Source of the DNA: Clostridia bacterium
Lineage (GTDB): Bacteria > Bacillota > Clostridia > Christensenellales > Aristaeellaceae
DNA: 12,372 bases
Direction: 5' to 3'
NCBI GenBank assembly: GCA_900759005.1
Contig: CAAEUQ010000173.1
Coordinates: 1 to 12,372 of the forward strand
The first letter of the stretch is position 1. Every line of letters starts with the position of its first letter. Shown piece after piece: positions 1-7,013 of the stretch. The notes beneath the pieces are model-generated. The model did no database searches, had not been told where the DNA came from, and worked only from the letters and a program-made list of their open reading frames with translations. A program made the translations under genes and the position numbers.

Positions 1-4
1 GCAT
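1..4 (-). CDS. Start of a gene that runs off the left edge
   Basis: Only the ATG start codon (complement of positions 2-4) and one further base lie inside the window, so the product cannot be named. The call rests on signals just upstream on the minus strand: a perfect AAGGAGG Shine-Dalgarno sequence at 14-20, nine bases before the ATG, and a good sigma-A promoter at 44-72. The gene is transcribed in the same direction as clpB but is separated from it by a terminator and has its own promoter, so it is probably not part of a clpB operon. Confidence 0.5.
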
Positions 5-13
5 ATCCAATTA

Positions 14-20
14 CCTCCTT
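14..20 (-). promoter_or_regulatory. Strong ribosome binding site (AAGGAGG)
   Basis: The minus strand reads AAGGAGG here, a full Shine-Dalgarno match nine bases upstream of the ATG at 2-4. It is the main reason to believe a real gene begins at the left edge. Confidence 0.65.
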
Positions 21-43
21 CGGTGGTACTGTTTCTTACTATT

Positions 44-72
44 ATTATACGCTATTTCTCGTCAAAAATCAA
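44..72 (-). promoter_or_regulatory. Sigma-A promoter of the left-edge gene
   Basis: On the minus strand the -35 box is TTGATT (67-72) and the -10 box is a perfect TATAAT (44-49), with a 17-base spacer. The distance from the predicted transcription start to the ATG is about 35 bases. The bases from the -10 onward (TATAATAATAGT) match those at the clpB promoter, but the CtsR repeat seen there is not preserved here. Confidence 0.6.
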
Positions 73-92
73 CCATTTGTTGTGACAGAGCC

Positions 93-138
93 AAAAAAAA
101 CGACGCCGACATTGTATAATTATGCACACCATGTCGGC
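93..138 (-). terminator. Rho-independent terminator of clpB
   Basis: Just downstream of the clpB stop codon the minus strand has a perfect 8-bp inverted repeat, GCCGACAT (131-138) and ATGTCGGC (105-112). The 18-base AT-rich inner segment can pair further (TGT with ACA). Four bases after the stem comes a run of eight T residues (93-100). The stem-to-T spacing is slightly long for a textbook terminator, but the position between clpB and the promoter of the next gene fits well. Confidence 0.65.
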
Positions 139-146
139 TAATACGA

Positions 147-2762
147 TTATTTAATCAGGCTTTCGATATGAACGGCAAGTTCATCACCATTCACATCCGC
201 AACGATCGTGCTTCCGTCCGGAACAACCTGTTCGATCAGCAGCCGCGCAATCGGGGTTTCCAGTGCGCGCTGGATGAACCGCTTCAGCGGACGCGCGCCG
301 TAGGTCGCGTCGTAGCCGTTATCGAGGATATATTCCTCGGCTTCCGGCGTAAGCACGACATTCAACCTGCGCTCCTGCAGTCGATCGGTCAGGCGCTTGA
401 TCATCAGATGCATGATCGAGCGGATGTTCTCGCGGGTCAGCGGCGTGTAGAGTACAGTTTCATCCAGGCGATTCAGGAATTCGGGCTTGAATTTCGTTTT
501 CAGCAGCGCTTCCACGCGGTCGCGCGCTTCTTCGCTGAGCACACCGTTTGCGTCGATGCCCTCCTGAATGATTTCAGAGCCGAGGTTCGAGGTCAGAATG
601 ATGATCGTATTCTTGAAATCGACTGTTCTGCCCTGCGAATCGGTGATTCGCCCGTCGTCCAGCACCTGAAGCAGGATGTTGAACACGTCCGGATGTGCTT
701 TTTCAACCTCATCGAACAGCACGACGCTGTAAGGCTTTCTGCGCACCGCTTCGGTCAGCTGACCGCCCTCTTCGTAGCCAACATATCCCGGAGGTGCTCC
801 GACCAGACGGGAAACGCTGTGCTTTTCCATATACTCGGTCATATCGATGCGGATCAGGTTCTTTTCATCATCGAACAGCGTCTGCGCAAGCGTCTTTGCG
901 AGCTCGGTTTTGCCGACGCCGGTCGGGCCGAGGAACAGGAACGAGCCGATCGGACGGTTTGGATCCTGGATGCCCGCGCGCGAACGCAGGATCGCTTCAG
1001 AAACCTTCTGAACCGCTTCATTCTGACCAACGACGCGCTGATGCAGGATCTTCGGCAGCTTCAGCAGCTTCTCGCGCTCACCCTCGACGAGCTTCGTGAC
1101 AGGAATGCCCGTCCAGCGGGACACGATCTTCGCGATTTCCTCTTCCGTCACACGGTCGCGGAGCAGGCTTTCGCTGTTCTTGTCCTCCTCAATGTGCTTT
1201 TCCTCCTCGGCAAGATCGCTCTTGAGCTTCGGGAGCTTGCCATACTGGAGCTCGGCGGCCTTGTTCAGATCGTATTCGCGCTGCGCACGCTCGATGTCCG
1301 CGTTCACCTGCTCAATCTCCTCGCGCAGCTTCTGAACGCGCTGAATGGATTTCTTCTCCGTCTCCCACTTTTCCTTCATGCCGGCGAATTTGTCGCGCAG
1401 CTCCTTCAGTTCATTCTGAACATGATTGAGCTGATTGCGGGAGTAATCATCCTCCTCCTTCGCCAGCGCCGCTTCTTCGATCTCCTTCTGCATGATTTCC
1501 CGGGAAATGTCATCCATTTCCTGCGGCATGGAATCGATTTCCGTGCGGATCATCGCGCACGCTTCATCCACCAGGTCAATCGCCTTATCCGGCAGGAAAC
1601 GATCGGTGATATAGCGGTTCGACAGCTTCGCGGCGCTCACGAGCGCAGAATCGGAGATTTTCACGCCGTGGAACACCTCGTAGCGTTCCTTCAGACCGCG
1701 CAGAATCGAAATCGTGTCCTCAACGGTCGGCTCGTTGACCATAACCGGCTGAAAACGGCGCTCAAGCGCGGGATCCTTTTCGATATACTTGCGGTATTCG
1801 TCGATCGTGGTCGCACCGATGCAATGCAGCTCGCCGCGCGCCAGCATCGGCTTTAAGAGGTTGCCCGCATCCATGCTGCCTTCAGTTTTGCCCGCGCCGA
1901 CGATCGTATGCAGCTCATCGATGAACAGAATGATCTTGCCATCACTGTTCTTGACTTCCTGAAGCACGGATTTCAGCCGTTCCTCAAATTCGCCGCGGAA
2001 TTTCGCGCCCGCAATCAGCGCGCCCATGTCCAGCGCGAACAGCTGGCGATCCTTCAGCGTCGAAGGCACGTCGCCGCGCACGATACGCTGCGCAAGTCCT
2101 TCGGCAATCGCGGTTTTGCCCACGCCGGGCTCGCCGATCAACACGGGATTGTTTTTCGTTTTGCGCGAAAGAATGCGGATAACGTTTCGAATCTCGCTGT
2201 CTCGACCGATTACCGGATCGAGCTTCTGCTGCCGCGCGCGCTCGGTCAGATCGGAACCGAATTTTTTCAGCGCGTCGTAGGTATCCTCCGGATTTTCGCT
2301 GGTCACGCGCGTATTGCCGCGAACCTTCTGAAGCTCGGCAAGGAAGTTCTCGCGCGTCAGACCGAATTCGTTAAAGATCGATTTGACAGCGGCGTTCGGC
2401 TTGTTGATCATCGCCAGCATGATGTGCTCAACCGAGACGAATTCATCCTTCATCGTCTCTGCCTGCTGTTCCGCCTCAGCGAATACTGCGTCGACCGACT
2501 GGGAAATATAAACCTTGTCGGCTTCACGACCGGGGCCGGTAACTTTCGGAATGCGCTGAATCTCGCGATCGCACGCGGTCTTCATGCGCGCGGCGTCGAT
2601 GTGCAGCTTCTTCATCAGCTGCGGAATCAAGCCGCCCTCCTGATTGAGCAGCGCATAAAGAAGATGCTGCTGATCAATCTGCATATTCTGATTGCGAATC
2701 ACGATTTCCTGTGCCTCGCGAATCGCTTCCATCGATTTGACGGTGTATTTATCCTGATTCAT
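147..2762 (-). CDS. clpB: ATP-dependent chaperone ClpB (protein disaggregase)
   Basis: ClpB is a hexameric AAA+ unfoldase that works with DnaK to pull proteins out of aggregates in the cytosol after heat stress. The 871-residue length is normal for the family. Domains in order: Clp N-terminal repeats (about 1-145); first ATPase domain with Walker A GEPGVGKT (210-217), pore loop KFRG (254-257) and Walker B ILFIDE (278-283); a coiled-coil middle domain rich in Glu, Lys and Arg (about 410-535); second ATPase domain with GPTGVGKT (612-619), pore loop GYVG (659-662) and VVLFDE (680-685); and the C-terminal small domain. The long middle domain and the lack of a ClpP-binding IGF loop that I can see separate it from ClpC and ClpA. 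The start is supported by AAGGAGG at 2769-2775, six bases before the ATG. Upstream lie a sigma-A promoter and a CtsR operator, so heat-shock control is likely. It has its own terminator and appears to be monocistronic. Confidence 0.98.
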   Translation of the reverse strand: MNQDKYTVKSMEAIREAQEIVIRNQNMQIDQQHLLYALLNQEGGLIPQLMKKLHIDAARMKTACDREIQRIPKVTGPGREADKVYISQSVDAVFAEAEQQAETMKDEFVSVEHIMLAMINKPNAAVKSIFNEFGLTRENFLAELQKVRGNTRVTSENPEDTYDALKKFGSDLTERARQQKLDPVIGRDSEIRNVIRILSRKTKNNPVLIGEPGVGKTAIAEGLAQRIVRGDVPSTLKDRQLFALDMGALIAGAKFRGEFEERLKSVLQEVKNSDGKIILFIDELHTIVGAGKTEGSMDAGNLLKPMLARGELHCIGATTIDEYRKYIEKDPALERRFQPVMVNEPTVEDTISILRGLKERYEVFHGVKISDSALVSAAKLSNRYITDRFLPDKAIDLVDEACAMIRTEIDSMPQEMDDISREIMQKEIEEAALAKEEDDYSRNQLNHVQNELKELRDKFAGMKEKWETEKKSIQRVQKLREEIEQVNADIERAQREYDLNKAAELQYGKLPKLKSDLAEEEKHIEEDKNSESLLRDRVTEEEIAKIVSRWTGIPVTKLVEGEREKLLKLPKILHQRVVGQNEAVQKVSEAILRSRAGIQDPNRPIGSFLFLGPTGVGKTELAKTLAQTLFDDEKNLIRIDMTEYMEKHSVSRLVGAPPGYVGYEEGGQLTEAVRRKPYSVVLFDEVEKAHPDVFNILLQVLDDGRITDSQGRTVDFKNTIIILTSNLGSEIIQEGIDANGVLSEEARDRVEALLKTKFKPEFLNRLDETVLYTPLTRENIRSIMHLMIKRLTDRLQERRLNVVLTPEAEEYILDNGYDATYGARPLKRFIQRALETPIARLLIEQVVPDGSTIVADVNGDELAVHIESLIK

Positions 2763-2793
2763 AAAAATCCTCCTTGAGAAAGCGGATCTTGTA

Positions 2794-2810
2794 ATTGACT
2801 TTCTTTGACT
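2794..2810 (-). promoter_or_regulatory. CtsR operator of clpB
   Basis: The minus strand reads AGTCAAAGAAAGTCAAT. The known CtsR heptad direct repeat is RGTCAAANANRGTCAAA, so only the last base differs. It begins four bases downstream of the -10 box and covers the expected transcription start, where a bound repressor would block RNA polymerase. CtsR controls clp genes in low-GC Gram-positive bacteria, and clpB is a usual target. The ctsR gene itself is not in this window. Confidence 0.85.
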
Positions 2811-2813
2811 ATT

Positions 2814-2841
2814 ATTATATCAACTTTCCCTTCGTTGTCAA
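2814..2841 (-). promoter_or_regulatory. Sigma-A promoter of clpB
   Basis: The minus strand carries a perfect -35 box TTGACA (2836-2841) and a perfect -10 box TATAAT (2814-2819) with a 16-base spacer. Such a strong housekeeping promoter, with a CtsR box directly downstream, is the usual design of a heat-shock gene held down by a repressor rather than switched by an alternative sigma factor. Confidence 0.85.
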
Positions 2842-2902
2842 TAGTCTTTTTTCAAATTCACAGATATTTCACATATTTTAATCCAAACACAAATGAAAAG
2901 TC

Positions 2903-2931
2903 TTGCAATTCCCATGAAAACGGCGTATACT
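2903..2931 (+). promoter_or_regulatory. Probable sigma-A promoter of the EamA transporter
   Basis: The plus strand has TTGCAA (2903-2908) and TATACT (2926-2931) with an ideal 17-base spacer, about 35 bases upstream of the transporter start codon. Each box has one mismatch to consensus. It points away from the clpB promoter, with about 60 bases between the two -35 boxes, so the intergenic region serves both genes. Confidence 0.6.
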
Positions 2932-2965
2932 ATCACACATAATATGGTATATGAGATGATTATTT

Positions 2966-3859
2966 ATGAAAACGAAATTCAAGGGACCTCTCTGTCTGTT
3001 CCTGTGTTCCTTGTTCTGGGGGATGGCGTTTGCCGCACAAAGCAATGCGATGAATTACATGGGACCGTACACATTCGTGTTTCTCCGCTCGGCGATTACG
3101 TCGCTGGTTCTGTTCAGCGTGCATCCACTGATGGTTCGCACGCGGATGATCCCCGCCGAAAATCGCGAAAATCGTGCGTCTTTATGGAAGGTTGGCGCGC
3201 TGTGCGGTGTGTTTCTCGTTGCGGCAACGCTTTTGCAGCAGATCGGTCTGGTCACAACCTCGACGGCGAAGTCCGGCTTCATTACGGCGCTGTACATCGT
3301 AATCGTGCCGATTCTCGGTCTGTTCATCGGCAAGAAGCCGCAGATTACAATTCTGCTCGGCGTAGCGATGTCGCTGGTCGGATTGTATTTTTTATGCATG
3401 AAAGATGCATTGCGCATCGACCCCGGCGATTTGCTCACGTTTTTCTCCGCAATCGTTTTCGCGCTGCACATTCTGGTGATCGACCGCTTCGGCGGCAATT
3501 TGGATTCCGTCAAGCTCAGCGCTGTTCAGTTTCTATTTGCCGCGGTGTGCTCCGGCATTCTGGCTTTCACACTGGAAACGCCGACGTTTGAAAACTTCGC
3601 CGCATGCTGGACGAGCGTCGTTTACGTTGCCGTATTCTCCGGCGCGCTGGGTTATACTTTGCAGATTGCGGGGCAGAAATCCACAGATCCGACGATCGCT
3701 TCGCTGATTATGTGTCTTGAATCGGTATTCGCCGCCGTCGGCGGATGGATTCTGCTCGATCAGCGGCTGAGCGGACATGAAATGCTCGGTTGCGCGCTGA
3801 TGCTCGGCGCATCAATCGTTGCGCTGATTCCATTGCCTGCGAAGACGAAAACCGCATAA
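2966..3859 (+). CDS. EamA/DMT-family permease
   Basis: This is a 297-residue integral membrane protein of the drug/metabolite transporter superfamily. Members export or import small metabolites, but the substrate cannot be read from the sequence. About ten hydrophobic segments are visible by eye, arranged as two EamA repeats (roughly 9-142 and 152-290). The first segment has the typical SLFWGMAF pattern (15-22). The second repeat has the family signature around LESVFAAVGG (251-260) followed by LLDQRLSG (263-270). The start is fixed because the next upstream in-frame ATG (2951) is followed at once by a stop; the ribosome binding site is weak (GAGATGAT, 2953-2960). It is the only plus-strand gene in the window, is likely a single-gene unit, and ends in a terminator that it shares with the recN end. 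No partner gene hints at the substrate. Confidence 0.9.
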   Translation: MKTKFKGPLCLFLCSLFWGMAFAAQSNAMNYMGPYTFVFLRSAITSLVLFSVHPLMVRTRMIPAENRENRASLWKVGALCGVFLVAATLLQQIGLVTTSTAKSGFITALYIVIVPILGLFIGKKPQITILLGVAMSLVGLYFLCMKDALRIDPGDLLTFFSAIVFALHILVIDRFGGNLDSVKLSAVQFLFAAVCSGILAFTLETPTFENFAACWTSVVYVAVFSGALGYTLQIAGQKSTDPTIASLIMCLESVFAAVGGWILLDQRLSGHEMLGCALMLGASIVALIPLPAKTKTA

Positions 3860-3879
3860 TCCATTTCACAAATTGAAAG

Positions 3880-3917
3880 TCCGTCTCTCTTTTGCGACGG
3901 AATTTCTTCCTATTTTT
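3880..3917 (+). terminator. Terminator between the transporter and recN
   Basis: TCCGTC (3880-3885) pairs with GACGGA (3896-3901) around a 10-base loop and is followed on the plus strand by a T-rich tail (3902-3917, ending in TTTTT). It lies 20 bases after the transporter stop and runs right up to the recN stop codon. Read from the minus strand the same hairpin follows recN, but with only a poor T-tract there, so termination of recN at this place is less certain. Confidence 0.6.
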
Positions 3918-5616
3918 AATGCAGCTTTCTGCGAACGCATTCAGCGTCCTCAAGCATATGTTTCGCATGGCTCAGGCTGCTTGTGCTGTCTTCCGCGCCG
4001 CCAACGAGTCGCGAAAGCTCATGAATTCGCCCTTCCGAATCGAGCTGGCGAACAACCGTTTCCGTCGTCGTGCCGTCTGTATGCTTTTCCACCACGAAAT
4101 GCGCGTCGCCAAGCGCGGCGATCTGCGGCAAATGGGTTACACACAATACCTGATGATCGCGCGCAATCGCGCACATCTTTTCACCAACCGTCTGCGCCAT
4201 TCTGCCTGACACACCGGTATCGATTTCATCGAATACCATTGAATCCACACCGTCGGCTTCCATCGAAATCGCCTTCAGTGCCAGCATGATACGCGAAAGC
4301 TCGCCGCCGGACGCGACGCTCGCCATCGGTTTGAGCGGTTCGCCGGGGTTTGCGGAGATCAGGAATTCCACGCTGTCCAATCCGTTCGCCGTCGGACGTG
4401 GAAGGCTTTCAATTCTAATTTCAAGTCGCGCGCGCCCCATTCCAAGATCTCGAAGCTGCTGCATAACCGCCTGTGCAAGGCGCTGTTCAAGCTCGCGGCG
4501 CGACGCGGTCAGCAGAGTGCAAACCTCGTCAAGTTCCGCATCCTTTTTTGCAAGCTCCGCTTTCAACGCGTCAATGTGCGCGTCGCCGGTCTGAATGCTC
4601 TCCAGCCGTTCAACTGCGGAAGCATAGAAATTCAGCACGTCGTCCAGATTGGGGCCGTATTTGCGTTCGAGCCGGTCGATCGTCTCCAGCCGCTTCGAAA
4701 CCTTTTCAATCAATTCGGGATCAGATTCCATATGATCGAGAATATCGCGCAATTCATAGCCGACGTCCTGCACGGAATAAACCATCTCGCGCAGGCGCAA
4801 ACCCAATTCGGCATATCTCTCGTCGATTTGCGAAAGCTTATCCATCGCATTCGCCGCACGCAGCAAAAGCTCCTGCGCGCTCGGCGTTCTGCCTGCGCCC
4901 GCGTATGTAGCTTCATACGCCGTTTCAACGTTCGTGCGGATTTTTTCGGAGTTTTCGAGAATGCGGAGGCGCGCGATCAGGCGCTCCTCCTCCCCTTTTT
5001 TGAGCTTTGCGGAGGCGATTTCCTGAATCTGAAACCCGAGCATATCCGAAAGTCGCTCACGTTCCGCCGCATCGAGCATATTCTTTTTTAGTTCGGATTC
5101 CATTTTCACGCGCTCTGAATGCAGCTTCGCCGCTTGCGCGCGCAGCTCATTGTGGCGATTATCGCCGTAGGCGTCGAGAAATGCGATATGCTTTGCCGGA
5201 TCGAGCAGGGATTGATGCTCGTGCTGTCCATGAATGTCCAGAAGCGTTCCCGTCAGCCTGCGCAGCGTATTCAGCGGCACGATCACGCCGGAAATCCGGC
5301 AGATATTTCGCCCGGAACGGCTGATTTCACGCGAAACGGCAACCATTCCGTCCTCGCAATCGATATCCATTTCGCCGAGAATCGCCTTCGCCGCCGAATT
5401 CTTCGCGATATCGAACAGCGCCTGAACCGAGCCCTTTTCCGCACCCGTGCGCACGAAATCGCGATCCGCGCGTCCGCCGAGCACAAGATTCATGCAATCG
5501 ACCACGATCGATTTACCGGAGCCGGTTTCGCCTGTAAGCACGTTGAATCCCTGCGCAAACTCGATGCGCAGCGATTCAATCAATGCAATATTCGCGATGT
5601 TCAATTCCAGCAGCAT
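3916..5616 (-). CDS. recN: DNA repair protein RecN
   Basis: RecN is an SMC-like ATPase that gathers at double-strand breaks and helps RecA-dependent repair. At 566 residues it has the family's normal length. The N-terminal head has Walker A GETGSGKS (29-36) and the RecN-typical DIHGQHEHQSLLDP (127-140). A long helical coiled-coil section spans about 155-390. The C-terminal head has the ABC signature SGGELSR (436-442), Walker B VFDEIDTGVSG (461-471, D463 and E464) and the switch THLPQIAA (494-501). The ATG lies two bases after the argR stop codon with no clear Shine-Dalgarno sequence of its own, so translation is probably coupled to argR. The argR-recN pairing is standard in Firmicutes. In spore formers spoIVB and spo0A usually follow; here a convergent transporter does. 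Confidence 0.97.
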   Translation of the reverse strand: MLLELNIANIALIESLRIEFAQGFNVLTGETGSGKSIVVDCMNLVLGGRADRDFVRTGAEKGSVQALFDIAKNSAAKAILGEMDIDCEDGMVAVSREISRSGRNICRISGVIVPLNTLRRLTGTLLDIHGQHEHQSLLDPAKHIAFLDAYGDNRHNELRAQAAKLHSERVKMESELKKNMLDAAERERLSDMLGFQIQEIASAKLKKGEEERLIARLRILENSEKIRTNVETAYEATYAGAGRTPSAQELLLRAANAMDKLSQIDERYAELGLRLREMVYSVQDVGYELRDILDHMESDPELIEKVSKRLETIDRLERKYGPNLDDVLNFYASAVERLESIQTGDAHIDALKAELAKKDAELDEVCTLLTASRRELEQRLAQAVMQQLRDLGMGRARLEIRIESLPRPTANGLDSVEFLISANPGEPLKPMASVASGGELSRIMLALKAISMEADGVDSMVFDEIDTGVSGRMAQTVGEKMCAIARDHQVLCVTHLPQIAALGDAHFVVEKHTDGTTTETVVRQLDSEGRIHELSRLVGGAEDSTSSLSHAKHMLEDAECVRRKLH

Positions 5617-5618
5617 AC

Positions 5619-6071
5619 TTATTTCTTAATCAGCTCGTGCAGCCGCGCGGTCATGGCTTCAACCGCCTCTTCAGAGCGTGCAATGACCAGAAGCGTGTTA
5701 TCACCCGCGATCGTACCGAGCACTTCGTCCCATTTCATGGAGTCAATCGCTTCGCACGCCGCATTCGCGCTCGCCGAAAGCGTCTTGATCACGATCAGAT
5801 TCCCTACGGAATCAACGCTGATGACGCATTCAGACAGCATACGAATAAAGCGGTCGTTCATGCCCTTTTCAGCGCGTTCCACCGTTGCATACTTATAGCC
5901 GCCGTGCTCGCCCAGCACCTTCAAGAGCCTTAATTCCTTAATATCGCGCGATACCGTCGCCTGTGTGACCTTAATTCCCCGCCGCTTGAGTTCATCCGCC
6001 AGTTCTTCCTGCGTTTCGATGTCCTTCTCCTCAATAATTTCGAGGATCAGACTGTGTCGTGCGCTCTTCAT
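5619..6071 (-). CDS. argR: Arginine repressor ArgR/AhrC
   Basis: ArgR is a hexameric transcription factor that uses L-arginine as co-repressor to control arginine synthesis and breakdown genes. The 150-residue protein has the expected two domains: an N-terminal winged helix-turn-helix (about 1-70) with the DNA-contacting TQATVSRDIKEL (36-47, including the conserved S41-R42), and a C-terminal oligomerisation and arginine-binding domain with GTIAGDNT (119-126, D124 being the usual arginine contact). The ATG at 6069-6071 is chosen because an ATG ten bases upstream runs into a stop after two codons. The likely ribosome binding site is GGGAGG (6083-6088), eleven bases from the start, which is rather far. 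It sits 34 bases after nadK and directly before recN. I see no ARG box in this window, so no self-regulation is shown. Confidence 0.96.
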   Translation of the reverse strand: MKSARHSLILEIIEEKDIETQEELADELKRRGIKVTQATVSRDIKELRLLKVLGEHGGYKYATVERAEKGMNDRFIRMLSECVISVDSVGNLIVIKTLSASANAACEAIDSMKWDEVLGTIAGDNTLLVIARSEEAVEAMTARLHELIKK

Positions 6072-6105
6072 CTACCCCATAGCCTCCCAACGCCGCTTTC
6101 TATCT

Positions 6106-6951
6106 TTAGTGGGTCCACTCAGAGAGCTTCCCACGGAGCAAATCAAAGTAATTCCTGTCGTGCAGCCGTATAAACTTTGCACTGCGATTCGATCTGCGAA
6201 TCGTAATCTCGCCAAAGCCCATCGGAACGGTCTTTCGCCCGTCCAACACCACCCGCGCACCGCTTCGCCGGTCGGTCACGCGAACACAAATGGAGTCGTT
6301 TGCCGACACAACGACCGGCCGCGCATTCAGCATATGCGCGCAGATCGGCGTCAGCACAAAGCAGTCCAGTCCCGGCGCAATGATCGGCCCGCCCGCGGAA
6401 AGCGAATACGCCGTTGATCCCGTCGCACTTGAAACGATCAGCCCATCACCCGAGATCCGATTGACAACCGCTCCGTTCACCGAGTATTCGAGTGAAAGCA
6501 CGCTCACCTCCGGAGCGAACCGGTCGATCACGATCTCGTTCAGTGCGAAAAAGCGCTCGTCGTCCTGGCCGTCGATGCGCATAATCATGCGCTCGTCGAT
6601 CAAATAATCGCCCGCGAGCACGGCTTGAACGTCCGTCTCGGCGTTTTCCAGCTCAACCTCCGTCAGGAAACCGAGCCGCCCCAAGTTTACACCGAGAATC
6701 GGGAGGTTGTTCGGAATCGCGTAATCCAGCGCGCGTAAAATCGTGCCGTCTCCGCCGAATACGGCGAGAAGGTTGCAATCCGCAAAATTGCACGCGTCAC
6801 GAACGGATTCGTCGCCCACTGTCTGCGCCAGTTCTTCATTTGCCGAATAGGGAATCTGCCTTTGGTCGAGTATACGTAATATACGCCGCACCGCATCCAG
6901 ACCCGTCGTCTTGGAGGCGTTCCAGATCACGCCGATTTTATGGATGCCCAC
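6106..6951 (-). CDS. nadK: NAD kinase
   Basis: NadK phosphorylates NAD to NADP using ATP or polyphosphate in the cytosol, and is the only known route to NADP in most bacteria. The 281-residue protein has all family motifs: GGDGT (66-70, with D68 the catalytic aspartate), NLGRLGFL (89-96), ALNE (136-139), and the nucleotide-binding stretch SGDGL (167-171), TGSTAY (177-182) and GGPI (187-190). The start codon is GTG (6949-6951), supported by GAGGTGA at 6958-6964. In Clostridia this gene often lies between the TlyA-type methyltransferase gene and argR, as here. It is 62 bases from tlyA, and a possible promoter in that gap may give it and argR-recN separate expression. Confidence 0.96.
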   Translation of the reverse strand: MGIHKIGVIWNASKTTGLDAVRRILRILDQRQIPYSANEELAQTVGDESVRDACNFADCNLLAVFGGDGTILRALDYAIPNNLPILGVNLGRLGFLTEVELENAETDVQAVLAGDYLIDERMIMRIDGQDDERFFALNEIVIDRFAPEVSVLSLEYSVNGAVVNRISGDGLIVSSATGSTAYSLSAGGPIIAPGLDCFVLTPICAHMLNARPVVVSANDSICVRVTDRRSGARVVLDGRKTVPMGFGEITIRRSNRSAKFIRLHDRNYFDLLRGKLSEWTH

Positions 6952-6957
6952 CGCGAA

Positions 6958-6964
6958 TCACCTC
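6958..6964 (-). promoter_or_regulatory. Ribosome binding site deciding the GTG start of nadK
   Basis: The minus strand reads GAGGTGA, six bases before the GTG at 6949-6951. The protein lines up with NadK families from this GTG (IHKIGVIWN is the usual first beta strand), so the non-ATG start is well supported. Confidence 0.7.
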
Positions 6965-6982
6965 GTAATGCTTATCTATAAT

Positions 6983-7010
6983 GTTATACCAAAACCCGCC
7001 GTCGATACAA
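6983..7010 (-). promoter_or_regulatory. Possible internal promoter before nadK-argR-recN
   Basis: In the 62-base tlyA-nadK gap the minus strand has TTGTAT (7005-7010), a 16-base spacer and TATAAC (6983-6988). Each box has two or fewer mismatches to the sigma-A consensus, and the segment is clearly more AT-rich than the genes on either side. The -35 box lies four bases beyond the tlyA stop codon. Confidence 0.45.
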
Positions 7011-7013
7011 GCC

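Noticed and set aside
25..45. CtsR operator at the left-edge promoter
   Set aside because: Too many mismatches to the heptad repeat to call as a feature; kept only as a low-score observation.
168..1856. 562-residue open frame on the plus strand opposite clpB, with others at 695-1099 and 1908-2777
   Set aside because: They are antisense to a clear full-length clpB, the translations show no recognisable domain, and long antisense frames are common opposite moderately GC-rich genes.
2304..2306. Internal GTG start in clpB giving a shorter form, as known in E. coli
   Set aside because: Val153 is a GTG near the right place, but the only Shine-Dalgarno-like sequence (AGAAGG) is 17 bases away, so the sequence does not support it.
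2842..2902. AT-rich direct repeat-like stretch (CACAGATATTT and CACATATTTTA) between the divergent promoters
   Set aside because: Short and imperfect in an AT-rich region; no matching operator known to me.
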